64,000 nucleotides of DNA from Caulobacter sp. GTDB taxonomy: Bacteria; Pseudomonadota; Alphaproteobacteria; Caulobacterales; Caulobacteraceae. This document shows, one piece after another, positions 40,617-47,741 of the stretch (position 1 is the first letter of the stretch; each line of letters opens with the position of its first letter). The stretch lies in NCBI GenBank assembly GCA_017745235.1, contig JAGHZU010000005.1:124001-188000 (forward strand), read 5' to 3'. The notes below the pieces were generated by a model. That model worked only from the letters and a program-made list of their open reading frames with translations. It did not search any database and was not told the origin of the DNA. A program made the translations under genes and the position numbers.

Positions 40617-41255
40617 TCACACCGCCAGGATCGGCGTGTAGCGGCGGACCCGCTGGAGGCGATCGTTGAGAACCAATCCGTCTAACTGGACCCAACAATG
40701 GGCCGCAAACGGCCAGGTGCTGACGCCGAACACCCAATGGGTGCGCCCGGCAAGATCGCCCAGATGAGCTCTAAGCAAGGCGGCGCGATAGAGGCATTCG
40801 CCTTGAAACGGCAGCCACGGCAACGCCACGCGCAGCGCGATCGCCTTGCGCCTGACCTCGCCCTCTCCACCATCTATGACTGCCGGACGCGCGATCACCC
40901 GTGAGAGCGACGACCATCTAAGATGGGTCGAGACCCGGGCTGAAAGCAGGGCCAAACCAGCCGCCGCGGCCGTCGACACGGGGGGATCGGGATCATCGTA
41001 GAGGTCGGCCTCGGCCGCGGGAGCCTGGACACGTGAAACTTGTGGACCTGATTGTCCGCTAACGCCCAGGCCAGCCTCTGTAAGCTCCCGGGCCAAATCC
41101 TCGTCGAACAACTGCGCGCCAACGCCCGACGGCTCGAGGCGGATCAGATCCTTGGCCTGAGGCAAGACGACGTAGTCGTTTCGCAAGGCGTCGAGCAGCA
41201 CCAGATCATCGCCATGCATCGCCGCATGGACATGCGGAGCCCAGTGCCAATTCAT
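40617..41255 (-). CDS. Lasso-peptide protease B (fused RRE and transglutaminase-like)
   Basis: A 212-residue protein. The N-terminal about 75 residues (GDDLVLLDALRNDYVVLPQAKDLIRLEPSG, then FDEDLARELTEAGL) have the layout of a PqqD-like RiPP recognition element. The C-terminal domain is the lasso B2 leader peptidase with Cys154 in PFQGECLYRAALLRAHLGDLAGRTHWVFGVS, His186 in FAAHCWVQLDG and an Asp at 192 or 198. It would bind the leader and cut it before Gly1 of the core. The ATG at 41255 is preferred to the one at 41267 because a GGAGG ribosome-binding site lies between them. A stem-loop separates it from the precursor gene. Confidence 0.9.
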   Translation of the reverse strand: MNWHWAPHVHAAMHGDDLVLLDALRNDYVVLPQAKDLIRLEPSGVGAQLFDEDLARELTEAGLGVSGQSGPQVSRVQAPAAEADLYDDPDPPVSTAAAAGLALLSARVSTHLRWSSLSRVIARPAVIDGGEGEVRRKAIALRVALPWLPFQGECLYRAALLRAHLGDLAGRTHWVFGVSTWPFAAHCWVQLDGLVLNDRLQRVRRYTPILAV

Positions 41256-41280
41256 ACCACCTCCCATGCGGCAAGAAGCA

Positions 41281-41311
41281 CGGCCGGGCGCGCGAGCGCC
41301 ACGCCCGGCCG
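41281..41311 (-). terminator. Stem-loop between lasso precursor A1 and gene B
   Basis: CGGCCGGGCG (41281-41290) and CGCCCGGCCG (41302-41311) form a perfect 10-bp stem with an 11-nt loop, nine bases past the A1 stop and 26 before the B start. Such attenuating or mRNA-stabilising stem-loops between A and B are known in proteobacterial lasso operons and keep precursor transcript in excess. On the transcribed strand it is followed by GTGCTTCTTG, only weakly T-rich. Confidence 0.65.
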
Positions 41312-41319
41312 TGATCCGT

Positions 41320-41439
41320 TCAGGCCGGCGGATTGACCTGGCTGATCGCCAGGGTCTCTTCGTACTGGCCTTGGAAGCCGAGCGTCCGGCGCTTGGCGTC
41401 GGCCAGACGGATCAGCTTGGTCTTGCGGGTCTTGCCCAT
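41320..41439 (-). CDS. Lasso-peptide precursor A1 (39 codons)
   Basis: A 39-residue precursor found by reading the strand directly upstream of gene B. The leader (20 residues, starting MGKTRKTKLIRL) ends KRRTL, with the required Thr at -2. The predicted core is GFQGQYEETLAISQVNPPA, with Gly1 as ring nucleophile and Glu8 (an 8-residue ring, GFQGQYEE) or less likely Glu7 as acceptor. The ATG at 41439 has AAGGGAGA seven bases upstream. It is followed by a 10-bp stem-loop and genes B and C. It shares Gly1, Phe2, Gly4, Tyr6, Glu8, Leu10, Ala11, Gln14 and the PPA end with precursor A2 at 41536-41652. I do not recall this core among described lasso peptides. Confidence 0.88.
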   Translation of the reverse strand: MGKTRKTKLIRLADAKRRTLGFQGQYEETLAISQVNPPA

Positions 41440-41506
41440 GACGGGATCTCCCTTGAGAAGCGTCGCCTGATTGCGACAACCTCAGGAAGCGCCAGGAAAA
41501 ACCTCC

Positions 41507-41529
41507 ATTCAAACTATATCTGGACTATT
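41507..41529 (-). promoter_or_regulatory. Upstream element of precursor A1
   Basis: On the transcribed strand it reads AATAGTCC, then AG, ATATAG, T, TTGAAT. The same 23-nt element with three differences precedes precursor A2 at 41723-41745. Its end lies 67 bases before the A1 start codon, against 70 for A2. Equal placement and identity suggest a promoter core (TATAG as -10-like) and/or an operator for the adjacent GntR regulator. Confidence 0.6.
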
Positions 41530-41535
41530 TTTGCG

Positions 41536-41652
41536 CTAGGCTGGCGGCATCATCTGCCACATCGCCAGAGGTTCCAGATACGGCCCGTCGAAGCCTTTGG
41601 TGAGCTTCTTGACGTTTCTGATTACGATCAGCTTTCGCTCGGGCGTTTGCAT
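41536..41652 (-). CDS. Lasso-peptide precursor A2 (38 codons)
   Basis: A second, 38-residue precursor upstream of A1 on the same strand. The leader (19 residues, starting MQTPERKLIVIRNV) ends KKLTK, again with Thr at -2. The predicted core is GFDGPYLEPLAMWQMMPPA: Gly1, ring acceptor Glu8 (GFDGPYLE), and the bulky Trp13, Gln14 and Met15-16 in the tail as possible plugs. Core length equals that of A1 and 10 of 19 positions agree. The ATG at 41652 has AAGAGGA seven bases upstream. The leaders share a KLI-x-x-R-type segment, so one B-C pair could process both. The UAG stop lies seven bases before the A1 upstream element, so A1 has its own promoter. Confidence 0.87.
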   Translation of the reverse strand: MQTPERKLIVIRNVKKLTKGFDGPYLEPLAMWQMMPPA

Positions 41653-41722
41653 GACACGATCCTCTTGAATTGCTCAGTCACCCGTTGTGACGATTTGGAT
41701 CGTCACGGCCGGAACCGACACT

Positions 41723-41745
41723 ATTCAAGCTATATTCGGACTATT
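41723..41745 (-). promoter_or_regulatory. Upstream element of precursor A2
   Basis: Same 23-nt element as at 41507-41529: AATAGTCC, GA, ATATAG, C, TTGAAT on the transcribed strand (20 of 23 identical). It overlaps the last five bases of the GntR gene, and its end is 70 bases before the A2 start. The surrounding sequence adds further CTATTC repeats on the other strand. Confidence 0.6.
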
Positions 41746-42394
41746 CGACCCGCTCGCCCTGGCGGCGGATCAAGGCGACGATGTGCCCGGCCGCGGCGCG
41801 ACGGCGCTGATGGTAGGCGACGACCTCGCCGGCCAGATCGCGCCAGCGCCGGGCCTCGTAGAGGCCGATCAGGCCGCCCAACTCCTCGACGGTGTTGGCC
41901 AGGACCGCCGGCTCGGCGCGCCGGGCCGGACCCAGGCGGTCCGAGAGCGTGGCCTGGCTGGCCACCAAGTTGCGACCGCCCCCTAGGCGTATGATCGTGG
42001 CGAAGAGACGCTCGCTGGCCTTGGCCAGGTCGGCCTTCCACGCCTCGGCGTCGGAAAGCAGCGCCTCCCTGGGCTGCTCGACGCGGATCCCGGATGCGTC
42101 GGCGCCTTCGAGCATGCCGAGCGCAGCGCCAACGTGCAGCTGGTTGAGGTCGTAGAGTTCGACGAGGTCCAGCGGATCGATCCGCCAACTGAAGTAGCCT
42201 CGCCCTCGCCTGTCCTCGATCAACCCCTCTCCCGCCAGACGGGAGAGTGCCTCACGGACCGGTGTGGCGCTCAGATCTAGCGCCTTGGCCAGGTCGCTGA
42301 TCGGAAGCGGTTCGCCCTGGACGAAATCACCGGCTCGGAGCCGCCCGCGCAGCGCCTCGAGCGCTCGACTGAAAGGATCACGCTCGCGGATCAC
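41741..42394 (-). CDS. GntR/FadR-type regulator of the lasso locus
   Basis: About 217 residues. An N-terminal GntR winged HTH (FSRALEALRGRLRAGDFVQGEPLPISDLAKALDLSATPVREALSRLAGEGLIEDRRGRGYFSW, about 7-70) precedes a C-terminal helical ligand domain of the FCD kind, shorter and less clear than usual. It lies directly upstream of the two precursor genes on the same strand, and its stop overlaps the A2 upstream element. GntR genes occur at this place in other Caulobacterales lasso loci. It probably controls precursor expression; the ligand is unknown. GTG at 42394 is chosen because GAGGTGG lies just before it; GTG at 42397 or 42409 is possible. Confidence 0.78.
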   Translation of the reverse strand: MIRERDPFSRALEALRGRLRAGDFVQGEPLPISDLAKALDLSATPVREALSRLAGEGLIEDRRGRGYFSWRIDPLDLVELYDLNQLHVGAALGMLEGADASGIRVEQPREALLSDAEAWKADLAKASERLFATIIRLGGGRNLVASQATLSDRLGPARRAEPAVLANTVEELGGLIGLYEARRWRDLAGEVVAYHQRRRAAAGHIVALIRRQGERVE

Positions 42395-42708
42395 CACCCA
42401 CCTCGACACGCACGCCCACTCGACACACGCACAATTATTCCGCGAGCCTTCCCGCCAGGGCAACAATAAAACCCGCTAGAGACGCAAGAAACCGCACTTT
42501 GTTCAGGGACTTACGGAGGACCCGCAAGAAACTTGCGGGCTGTTCCCATGCTGGACGCACACTTTGACCAAGTGAGGGTTTTTGCTGATTTTCGCCAATA
42601 CCTTCACCCGAATTTCCGTTCGCCAACGGATCATTGAAAGATGCCCGTTGATCCAGACCCCAAAGCGCGGGAGGGTCGCCTCAAGGTTGATTTGTGCGCG
42701 TCCGCTTC
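42395..42708. other. Intergenic region with AT-richer patches and a hairpin
   Basis: Divergent promoters for the GntR and XRE-type genes should lie here. A perfect 8-bp hairpin CCCGCAAG-AAA-CTTGCGGG spans 42521-42539. Nearby, the related segments gacgcaagaaaccgcacttt (42481-42500) and gacgcacactttgaccaag (about 42554-42572) give a loosely repeated pattern of GCAAGAAA and GCAC-ACTTTG. I see no gene in it. Confidence 0.4.
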
Positions 42709-43179
42709 ATGACCCAAGGGACTTCCACGCCGCCGACTTGGAGCGCCCTGCTCTCACAGGCGGTGCGCCTCCTGCGGCGCGCGCGCGACCTCAAGGTCGT
42801 CGACGTCGCCAAGGCCATGGGACTCAAGCCCCGCACCTACGAGCATTTCGAGAGCGGCCAGGCTCAGCCGAGCCTGGCGCGCATGGAGCAGTTCGCCCAG
42901 ATCGCCGACGCCGACCCCAACGGCCTGATCGCCGCCTTGATGATCGCCTCGCCGGCCTTCGCCGTGCGCTCGGCCGACAACAAGCTGATGACCGCGTTCC
43001 TGATCGAGCTGCAGGCCTTCGACCAGGCCGCCGGAGATGACATCCGCCGGCTGGACACCCTCACCCTGGTCACGGAGTTTTCCGGCGTCTTCGCGCGCCT
43101 GCTCGAAGAGACCAGATGCCGCGCCGAGCTGGCCGCGCGCTTGCAGGCCGGGGTGACGCCGCCGCCCGAGGACGGCTAG
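42709..43179 (+). CDS. XRE-type HTH regulator
   Basis: A 156-residue protein. An HTH_3-type domain at about 12-72 (LLSQAVRLLRRARDLKVVDVAKAMGLKPRTYEHFESGQAQPSLARMEQFAQIADADP) is followed by a helical C-terminal part (about 80-150) of unknown function. The pattern K-x-R-T-Y-E-H-F-E-S-G is typical for cytoplasmic Cro/cI-like repressors. The ATG at 42709 is preferred over the GTG at 42694. It stands alone between the lasso locus and the efflux genes and its target is not evident. Confidence 0.75.
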   Translation: MTQGTSTPPTWSALLSQAVRLLRRARDLKVVDVAKAMGLKPRTYEHFESGQAQPSLARMEQFAQIADADPNGLIAALMIASPAFAVRSADNKLMTAFLIELQAFDQAAGDDIRRLDTLTLVTEFSGVFARLLEETRCRAELAARLQAGVTPPPEDG

Positions 43180-43354
43180 GGCTTGCCGCTTGCGCCGGCC
43201 CTGCCTACGGTCGCCGCCGGCGGGGGCCGTCAGATAGGCCCGCGAGCCGATGCGTCCGGGGCCGCGCAGCGCGGAAGGACGCGGCTTGGGAGCCGAAGTC
43301 GCGGGCCTTTCGCCAACGCTCGAGGTTTCCAACCCCCGCCCCCTCGCCTCGCGT

Positions 43355-43840
43355 CTAGAGGACCTCGAAGACGTTGTAGACCGGGCCTGTCGGGAAGCGA
43401 TGGCCCACGCCCACCGCCACCACGCGATTGAGCCAGTCATAACGGGCGTCGGCCGTCTCAAAGGTCGGCGTGATCCGGAAATAGTACTCCGACGGATCGA
43501 CCGGCTCTCCGCGCGCCAGTCGGTCCAGAACCTCGGCGTTGCCGGTGCGGATGCCGCCGTAGCGCATGCCGATCAAGGCCCCGTCGTCAGTGGTCAGGAC
43601 CATGCGGCAGTCGATCATCCAGGCGCCGTCGGCGCGGATCGTCTGCCAGTCGCTGCCGCCGTCTTGGATTTCGCCGGCAAAACCCTCGCCTTCGAAACGC
43701 CCGCCGGTGACCACGCCGATCCGACGCTCTCCACCCGGGGTACGGCCCAGCACGGTCGGGGTGCGAACCACCAATGACAGACGCATCAGCGGCCGGGTTC
43801 GCAGCTCCGTCAGGCTCTTGGGCAGATCGATCTGGCTCAT
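43355..43840 (-). CDS. DUF3237 family protein
   Basis: A 161-residue protein that matches DUF3237: LMRLSLVVRTPTVLGRTPGGERRIGVVTGGRFEGEGFAGEIQDGGSDWQTIRADGAWMIDCRMVLTTDDGALIGMRYGGIRTG, then YFRITPTFETADARYDWLNRVVAVGVGHR. The family is a beta-barrel-like fold with no assigned activity and is often found near TetR or LysR regulators of aromatic or lipid degradation. It is cytoplasmic by lack of signal. It is followed upstream (on its strand) by a TetR gene 106 bases away and may belong to the same transcription unit. Confidence 0.8.
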   Translation of the reverse strand: MSQIDLPKSLTELRTRPLMRLSLVVRTPTVLGRTPGGERRIGVVTGGRFEGEGFAGEIQDGGSDWQTIRADGAWMIDCRMVLTTDDGALIGMRYGGIRTGNAEVLDRLARGEPVDPSEYYFRITPTFETADARYDWLNRVVAVGVGHRFPTGPVYNVFEVL

Positions 43841-43946
43841 ACGGCGTCCTTCGTGGCGTCCCCTTGGCTTGGCCCGGCTGGGAGAACGGCGTCTTGGAAA
43901 AAATCGTTCTTTTCCGCCCCTTCAGCTAGGCTGTCGCTGCCTTGGA

Positions 43947-44552
43947 TCAAGCCGGCTGTGGCTTCGCCAAGACTTGCGCGCCCAGCAGGCTCTCGAAGGC
44001 GTCGACCAGGCACTCCGAGGGGCCCGCCGCCGCGAAGGTCTGCCGGCTGACCGCCGCGCCCTCGATCAGCAGCAACAGGCCATCCGCGAGCGCTCTGGGA
44101 CGGTCTGCGCCCGCTTGGGCCGCCAGGGCCAGCAGGTGCTCGCGCGTGCGGGTCTTGTAAGTCTCGGCGACCTGGCGAGCCGGATGACAAGCCTCGGTCA
44201 GCTCGACGGCGACATTCGTCATCGACCAGCCTCGATAGTCGCTCGCCCCGATCCGTTCGGCCGCTTCCTGAACGATCGCCCGCAGCTGGCCGACCGGGTC
44301 GCTTGGCAGACGCTCGGCGATGGCGTCGAACCGGGCCAGATCCTCCACGGCGATCTCTTTCAGACACGCCGCAGCCAAGGCATCCTTGGACGCGAAATGC
44401 CGATAGAGCGTCATCTTGGTTACGCCGGCCTCGGCGGCGATCTCGTCGACGCTCACGGCCTGGAAGCCCCGGCGGTAGAAGAGCTCGCGCGCCGCGGCGA
44501 TCAGCTTGCGGTCGGCCAGCACCCGGACGGCGGCGTCCTTTTCAGCGTCCAC
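43947..44552 (-). CDS. TetR-family regulator
   Basis: A 201-residue TetR repressor. The HTH is RKLIAAARELFYRRGFQAVSVDEIAAEAGVTKMTLYRHFASKDALAAACL (about 16-65) and the C-terminal ligand domain follows. Its start overlaps the 3' end of the LysR gene by 11 bases, so they are cotranscribed. Likely targets are the aldo-keto reductase or the RND efflux operon beyond it. Ligand unknown. Confidence 0.88.
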   Translation of the reverse strand: MDAEKDAAVRVLADRKLIAAARELFYRRGFQAVSVDEIAAEAGVTKMTLYRHFASKDALAAACLKEIAVEDLARFDAIAERLPSDPVGQLRAIVQEAAERIGASDYRGWSMTNVAVELTEACHPARQVAETYKTRTREHLLALAAQAGADRPRALADGLLLLIEGAAVSRQTFAAAGPSECLVDAFESLLGAQVLAKPQPA

Positions 44553-45468
44553 CGGCAGACTCCTCTCGACGCCGTAGGGCCACGGCGAACACCTCCACCA
44601 CCCAATCGACGAACACCCGCACGGTGGGCGACAGATGTCGGGCTTGCGGATAGACCACCGAGATCGGCACCGGCTTTTTGCGATACGGGTTCAGCACCTC
44701 GACAAGCTCTCCGCTGGCCAGCTGGCGGCGCACGACCACCTCGGCCACCTGGATCAGCCCAAAGCCGCCGATTGCTCCGTCGATGTAGGATTGGGTGTCG
44801 TTCACGGCGAGATCGCCGGTCATGGGAACCTGCACCTCCTCGCCCTCGCGCTGGAACACCAGGTCGGCGTTGCGTCCCGTCCGGGTCGAGAAGTAGTTCA
44901 CCGCCCTGTGCTGGGCCAGATCCTCCAGGCTCTCCAGCCTGGGCGCGCTCGCCAGATAGGACGGCGCGGCGCAGGTCACCCAATCGAGCATCCCCAGGCG
45001 CCGGGCGATCAATGAGGAGTCAGCCAGCGGGCCGGTGCGGATCACACAATCGACGTTCTCCTCGACCAAATCGACCAGGCGATCGCCTGTCCCCAAGCGT
45101 AGCTCGATGTCGGGAAACAGCGAATGGAATTCCGGCAGGGCCGGCATCACCAGCGCCTGGCTGATCGGCCCGGGCAGATCGATGCGCAAGCGGCCTCGCG
45201 GCTTGTTCAGGGTGATCTGGAACTGGCCGTCGAGCGCCTCGACATCCTCGAGGATCTGCCGGCAGCGTTCGTAGTAGACCGCCCCGTCCGGGGTGAGGCT
45301 GAGGCTTCGGGTCGTACGATGCAGCAGTTGGACGCCCACCTGCGCTTCCAGCCTGCGGACCGCGCTCGTCACCGACGAGCGCGGCAGCGACAACAGGCTG
45401 GCGGCCCGGATGAAGCTGCCCGCCTTCACCACCTCGGTGAACACGCGCATCATCTGGAAACGGTCCAT
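44542..45468 (-). CDS. LysR-family regulator
   Basis: A 308-residue LysR protein: MDRFQMMRVFTEVVKAGSFIRAASLLSLPRSSVTSAVRRLEAQVGVQLLHRTTRSLSLTPDG is the wHTH, followed by a full substrate-binding domain (GRLRIDLPGPISQALVMPALPEFHSLFPDIELRLG). This is the subgroup frequently encoded beside oxidoreductases, and here an aldo-keto reductase lies 14 bases upstream on the same strand. It probably regulates that gene or the divergent efflux operon. It overlaps the TetR gene. Confidence 0.9.
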   Translation of the reverse strand: MDRFQMMRVFTEVVKAGSFIRAASLLSLPRSSVTSAVRRLEAQVGVQLLHRTTRSLSLTPDGAVYYERCRQILEDVEALDGQFQITLNKPRGRLRIDLPGPISQALVMPALPEFHSLFPDIELRLGTGDRLVDLVEENVDCVIRTGPLADSSLIARRLGMLDWVTCAAPSYLASAPRLESLEDLAQHRAVNYFSTRTGRNADLVFQREGEEVQVPMTGDLAVNDTQSYIDGAIGGFGLIQVAEVVVRRQLASGELVEVLNPYRKKPVPISVVYPQARHLSPTVRVFVDWVVEVFAVALRRREESAGGR

Positions 45469-45482
45469 CGGGAGCTCGCGAA

Positions 45483-46313
45483 CTAGAATAGCGCCGTCTC
45501 GGGCTCAGGCCCCATACGCCCGTTCACCCGATCAAGCGAGGCCAAGGCCGCATGGTCCTCGACATCAAGCTGGAAGTCGAACACCTGGGCGTTTTCCAGG
45601 ATCCGGCTTGGGGTGACGCTCTTAGGGATCACCACCAGGTTGTTCTCCAGGTGCCAGCGGATGATGATCTGCGCCGGCGTGCGCTGGTGCTTGCGCGCGA
45701 TCCGGGTGATCACCGGCAGATCCAGGATGGCGCCGCGCCCCAGGGGGCTCCACGACTCCGTGACGATACCGTGCTGCTGATGGAAGGTGCGCAGCCCCCG
45801 CTGCTGGAAGAGCGGATGCAGCTCCACTTGGTTGACCACCGGGACCACACCCGTCTCGTCGAATAGCCGCTGCAGGTGCGGGATGGCGAAGTTGGACACG
45901 CCGATGGACTTGGCGCGTCCGTCCTTGTGCAGGCGAATGAAGGCCTTCCAGGTCTCGACGTAGAGATCGCGTGACTGCGAGGGCCAGTGCATCAGGTAGA
46001 GGTCCACCTGGTCCAGGCCCAGGCGATGCAGGCTCTCGTCGAACGACTTGAGCGTTCGGCTATAGCCTTGGTCATCGTTCCAGAGCTTGGTGGTCACGAA
46101 GACCTCCTCGCGAGCCAAGCCGCTGGCGGCCAGGGCGCGGCCCACCCCGACCTCATTGAAGTAGGCGCGCGCGGTGTCGATCGAACGATAGCCAGCCTTG
46201 AGCGCATAGCCGGTGACGTCTTCGGCGATCTCGGGCGGGACCTGCCATAGGCCAAAGCCAAGACGCGGCATGACCTTGCCGTCGTGCAGGGCGATCGAAG
46301 CGGTCGCAGACAT
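45483..46313 (-). CDS. Aldo/keto reductase (AKR5-like)
   Basis: A 276-residue NADPH-dependent reductase. The tetrad is visible: Asp and Tyr in YRSIDTARAYFNEVGVG, Lys in VFVTTKLWNDD and His in LYLMHWPS. NADPH-binding residues are in IPKSVTPSRILEN. It resembles the 2,5-diketogluconate-reductase group, which reduces small aldehydes and ketones. It is the first gene of a minus-strand unit with the LysR and TetR genes and is divergent from the RND efflux operon, which suggests a response to reactive aldehydes or toxic small molecules. Confidence 0.9.
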   Translation of the reverse strand: MSATASIALHDGKVMPRLGFGLWQVPPEIAEDVTGYALKAGYRSIDTARAYFNEVGVGRALAASGLAREEVFVTTKLWNDDQGYSRTLKSFDESLHRLGLDQVDLYLMHWPSQSRDLYVETWKAFIRLHKDGRAKSIGVSNFAIPHLQRLFDETGVVPVVNQVELHPLFQQRGLRTFHQQHGIVTESWSPLGRGAILDLPVITRIARKHQRTPAQIIIRWHLENNLVVIPKSVTPSRILENAQVFDFQLDVEDHAALASLDRVNGRMGPEPETALF

Positions 46314-46333
46314 GGGGATTCCGATCTCTTGGG

Positions 46334-46349
46334 CGTGACGAGGGTCACG
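46334..46349. promoter_or_regulatory. Palindromic candidate operator between AKR and RND operons
   Basis: CGTGAC (46334-46339) and GTCACG (46344-46349) form a perfect inverted repeat with a 4-base spacer, 20 bases upstream of the AKR start in a 197-bp divergent intergenic region. The size and symmetry fit a dimeric regulator such as the TetR or LysR proteins encoded next door. Confidence 0.45.
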
Positions 46350-46510
46350 AACGTCCCGACCAGATGGGCCTATGTCCTAGGCGGCGTTAGAGGTTGATTG
46401 TTCGATTTTGCGGAACACACAAGCTCATCACATGCACTTTGTACCGAGAGCCTGACACGACATCTGAGCGCTTTCCCACGGCCCGCGCCGGTTCTTGAAA
46501 GCACCACCCG

Positions 46511-47689
46511 ATGTCCAAGACCCCCAGGCGGCAGACCGTCCGCCGCATCGCCGCGGCGAGCGTCGCCGCCGCCGCCCTCATTCCCGTCGGCCTCGCGGCC
46601 CTCCACTTCGGCCGCGCCTCGGCCAAGGACGAGGCCGCGCCGCCGCCCACGCCGGTCGACGTCGCCCGCGTCGTGGACCGCACCATCACCGACTGGGAGA
46701 CCTATTCGGGACGCCTGGAAGCCACCGACGAGGTCGCCGTGCGCCCGCTGATCTCCGGCGCCATCACCCGCGTGAACTTCAAGGACGGCGCTCTGGTCAC
46801 GAAGGGCCAGGTCCTCTTCGTCATCGACCAACGGCCCTACGAGGTTGCGCTCTCCAAGGCCGAGGCCGAACTAGCCGCCGCTCAAGCACAGGCCGGCTTC
46901 AGCCAAATCGAACTGGACCGCGCCAAGGCGCTGATCGGCGGCGCCGCGATCGCCCAGCGCGATCTGGACGCCCGTCAGACTGCGGCTCGCAACGCCGCGG
47001 CCAATGTCCGCCTGGCCCAGGCCGCAGTCGCGGGGGCCAAGCTTGACCTGGAATACACCCTGGTGCGCGCGCCGATCAGCGGACGCGCCTCGCGCCCGGA
47101 GATCACTGTCGGCAACGTGGTGGCCGCCGGCGGCGGCGCGGCGCCCCTGACCACGATCGTGTCGATCTCGCCGGTCTATGCTGGCTTCGACGCCGACGAG
47201 CAGAGCTATCTGCGCTTCATGAACGCGGCGACCCGCTCGGGCGACGTCGGCCTACCGGTTCAATTGGGCCTGGCCAATGAAACCGGCTTCTCGCGTCAGG
47301 GCCGCATCTATTCGATCGACAACCAGATCAACAAAAGCTCCGGCACGATCCGCATCCGCGCCACGTTCCCCAATCCCGACGGCGTCCTCACCCCGGGCCT
47401 CTATGCGCGCGTCAAGGTCGGCGGCGGCGCGCCCCACCCGGCGCTCCTGATCAAGTCCAGCGCCGTGGGCACCGACCAGGACAAGAAGTTCGTGCTCGTC
47501 GTGGGCGCGGACAACCGCGTCACCCAGCGAACCGTTGAACTGGGCGCCGAGCAGGACGGCCTGCGGGTCATCGCCAACGGCCTCAAGTCGGGCGACCGCA
47601 TCGTCGTGGACGGCGTCCAGGCCGTGCGCCCCGGCGACAAGGTCGCTCCGCACGACGTCGCCATGTCGCCCGAAGGCGCCGCCTCCTGA
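46511..47689 (+). CDS. RND efflux periplasmic adaptor (MFP)
   Basis: A 392-residue membrane-fusion protein of the AcrA/MexA type. N-terminal signal-anchor (about 12-38), then the barrel-sandwich or lipoyl region (VRPLISGAITRVNFKDGALVTKGQVLFVIDQRPYEVALSKAEAELAAAQAQ), alpha-hairpin, second lipoyl half (YTLVRAPISGRASRPEITVGNVVAAGG) and C-terminal beta and membrane-proximal domains. No lipobox Cys is evident. It links the RND pump encoded next to the outer-membrane factor. The three efflux genes are a standard operon, separated from the AKR gene by a divergent promoter region. Confidence 0.92.
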   Translation: MSKTPRRQTVRRIAAASVAAAALIPVGLAALHFGRASAKDEAAPPPTPVDVARVVDRTITDWETYSGRLEATDEVAVRPLISGAITRVNFKDGALVTKGQVLFVIDQRPYEVALSKAEAELAAAQAQAGFSQIELDRAKALIGGAAIAQRDLDARQTAARNAAANVRLAQAAVAGAKLDLEYTLVRAPISGRASRPEITVGNVVAAGGGAAPLTTIVSISPVYAGFDADEQSYLRFMNAATRSGDVGLPVQLGLANETGFSRQGRIYSIDNQINKSSGTIRIRATFPNPDGVLTPGLYARVKVGGGAPHPALLIKSSAVGTDQDKKFVLVVGADNRVTQRTVELGAEQDGLRVIANGLKSGDRIVVDGVQAVRPGDKVAPHDVAMSPEGAAS

Positions 47690-47741
47690 TCCCCAAAGTC
47701 GCCGGTCGCGCCGCGCGCGCCGGCGTCAGGAACCCCTCGCC

